NCBI GenBank assembly: GCA_015478945.1 | Contig: JABUQX010117016.1 | Location: 1 to 35,000, forward strand | Direction: 5' to 3' | Origin: Trachelipus rathkii | Taxonomy: Eukaryota; Arthropoda; Malacostraca; Isopoda; Trachelipodidae | Length of the DNA stretch: 35,000 bases | Part shown: positions 33,455 to 35,000 of the stretch, piece after piece | How the letters are laid out: each line of letters opens with the position of its first letter | Position numbering within the stretch: the first letter of the stretch is position 1 | Program-made: the position numbers and the translations under genes | The notes under the pieces: model-generated | Seen by the model: only the letters and a program-made list of their open reading frames with translations | Database searches by the model: none | What the model was told of the DNA's origin: nothing

Positions 33455-33925
33455 GACTGGAATCGGCCATACATCAATAGATCAATGCCATCAAATAGAT
33501 CACTGGTGGGGTGCTTAGGTGGGGTGTGCTGTTTGATTACCTGCTTTATCGTTTTTAGGTTATGCTAATTTTAAGTTATAAACATAAAAGAACAAAAGTT
33601 TTGTGTAAGATACTTATGATATGACTTGAATCAATAGATTGACCAATAGATCAAATCAATAGACTCATGGATGGGTGGGAGGGGTGGCGGTGGGTGATTT
33701 GATTTAATTATTTACTCACAAAATGTACTCGCATGTAAATTTCAAATTTTGAAGTTATGTAGCATGTATTTTGCATGGTACTTCATTAAAAATATATTTT
33801 TAAAAACAATTTGAAATAAAAATAAATCAAAAGTTTCTGACTTTATGTTATAAAAGTTGATGACTGAATCAATAGACTACGTGGTGCTGGTGAGGTGGCT
33901 TCGACATTGATTTAGGGTGTAAAAT
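33455..33925. repeat. Octamer/G-rich tandem repeats, inverted copy
   Basis: Three units (about 33455, 33617 and 33855) carry the complementary signature in reverse order: GACTTGAATCAATAGA, AATAGATCA, G-rich (GGATGGGTGGGAGGGG), then TGATTTGATTTAA. Orientation is opposite to 24606-25055 and 27668-28330. Confidence 0.7.
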
Positions 33926-34270
33926 TCAAACTTCGTGATTCTAAACATAAAATTAAAAATAATTTACAAAAACAAAAATGTATTAAGCAAATAATAAATA
34001 AAAATAAAGTAATAAAAATAATAAAAATTTAAAATAAATTAAATTTTTATAGATAAAAATTAAATCTTAAAATAGTAAATGTAAATGAAACTTGAGATAA
34101 AAGGAAATATTAAACAATATATTTTAGTTCAAGTTTATAAAAAGAAAACGATTTTGAAAATAAATGTCAGTCTCCAAACTTTAGACCTGTTCCTCCTCCA
34201 GTCCTATTTATCTCTTCTTCTCTGTGCTCTCCAAATTTCATCCCTCTATGTCAATTTTCAATGTTTTTGA
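33926..34270. repeat. A-rich spacer, inverted copy
   Basis: AAATAAAAATAA-rich DNA whose reverse complement resembles 24400-24600 (CATTTAC near one end, TTATTTGCTTAA in the middle). No gene; the short frame at 34085-34270 is not supported. Confidence 0.5.
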
Positions 34271-34924
34271 GGCTCAGTCCCCTACACCCTGTGATACGTG
34301 GCACCCCTGTGTGATTTAGTTGGCCTTATAAGAAGGGATGTATATCAAGTTTCATCCTTTATGTCGTACCAGATTTACAAAGTACAGCCCCATCCGTCAG
34401 CGGTGGGCGGTCACGTTACCTCTGGCTGCACCATGGATACCTGCGTAGCGGTGTATACTGGGCAGCCATCATTCTATCATTTTCAAGATATTGGGGCTCA
34501 ACCCCTTAACACCATATGGAATAGCATCATTTCCTTCATTTCAAGAGGGTTGTACTGAGGCTACATTATAAGAAGGGTGTATATCAAGTATCATCATTCT
34601 ACGGTCACTCCCCCTCTAGGTGGTTCACGGCCATTTAACTTCGGCTGCAGCAAAGATACCTTATATGAAGGGTGTATACCAAGTTTTGTCCTTCTACGAC
34701 CATTTCCTGATTTTGGAACTCAACCTATTGGGTGCACGGCCACGTATCCTCGTCTACGACGAGGTTACCTTATAAGAAGGTGTATATCAAAGTTCATCCT
34801 ATGTCAATTTCGAGACCCCATCTCTCTCTCATAGGGTGGCAGCCACAACCGTCTACGACGAGGTTACGTCACACCCTATGGGGCCAAGTTTGGGGGAGAT
34901 ACCATGTCTCAAACTCCATCCGGT
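34271..34924 (+). repeat. 110-bp monomer array, inverted copy (about 5 monomers)
   Basis: CTTATAAGAAGG(G)TGTATATC or a close variant occurs at about 34326, 34563, 34660 and 34768, with a weaker monomer near 34450, each followed by AAGTTTCATCCTT-like sequence. The + strand here matches the minus strand of the other two arrays, so a matching ORF1 on the + strand is predicted just beyond the window. The small palindrome CCTCGT-CTACG-ACGAGG lies near 34748. Confidence 0.7.
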
Positions 34925-35000
34925 ACTAGGTACGGTGTGGTTCTGTGAGGTGTAGTGCGGTGAGGGACTGTGTGGTGCTGGGCGGTACGGTGCTGGCTCC
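34925..35000. repeat. GC-rich GTGCGGTG block, inverted copy (cut by window end)
   Basis: GGTACGGTGTGGTTCTGTGA, AGTGCGGTGAGG and GGGCGGTACGGTG are the complement type of the CACCGC blocks at 23530-23610 and 26570-26640. Confidence 0.65.

Overview
The window looks like repeat-dominated nuclear DNA of an invertebrate, most likely an arthropod and plausibly a decapod crustacean. The reasons are long (TA)n, (AAT)n and (GAA)n microsatellites, a Tc1-type DNA transposon, three decayed copies of a Jockey-group non-LTR retrotransposon, and a CR1-like non-LTR retrotransposon whose ORF1 carries an SGNH esterase domain. The taxonomic call is inference. I found no convincing host gene, no rRNA or tRNA and no CRISPR array. 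Every coding region I recognise belongs to a mobile element and is broken by stops or small indels.

Layout. 1-240: start of an unrecognised ORF family that recurs twice later. 815-2481: a Tc1 transposase relic on the minus strand between two (TA)n tracts. 2985-9580: two same-strand copies (A, B) of one Jockey-group element, divided by an AT tract. 9585-10710: long (TA)n tracts and a candidate small TIR element. 10745-11640: degraded coding-like DNA without a recognised family. 11640-13568: (AAT)n and polypurine (GAA)n repeats plus a low-copy repeat that returns at 17695-18815, there as a ~200-bp tandem array. 14170-17345: another AT tract and Jockey-group copy C, which has lost its reverse transcriptase core. 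18840-28330: a CR1-like element on the minus strand. Its ORF2 (endonuclease and RT) lies at 19200-21900 and is interrupted by a 234-bp hAT-type MITE with an 8-bp target duplication. Its esterase ORF1 and a long, tandemly repeated 5' region follow at 22330-25055. That whole 5' half (about 3.1 kb) is present a second time in direct orientation at 25056-28330. 28335-35000: an imperfect inverted counterpart. The left-hand order, which is the unknown ORF, an AT-rich arm, octamer repeats, 110-bp monomers and a GC-rich block, is mirrored on the right and runs off the window end.

How the parts relate. Read along its own strand, the CR1-like unit runs octamer/C-rich repeats, a T-rich spacer, about five 110-bp monomers each holding a TTATAAG-like box, a GC-rich block, ORF1, then ORF2. 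This suggests, as inference, a monomer-array promoter of the kind known from mouse L1. The least explained parts are the mirrored architecture around 29.3-31.9 kb, the unknown ORF family with the DIYAETxGxxYNEVYR peptide, and the (TA)n tracts whose interruptions are almost all G on the + strand. Small indels occur in every family, so residual assembly error cannot be separated from true decay here.
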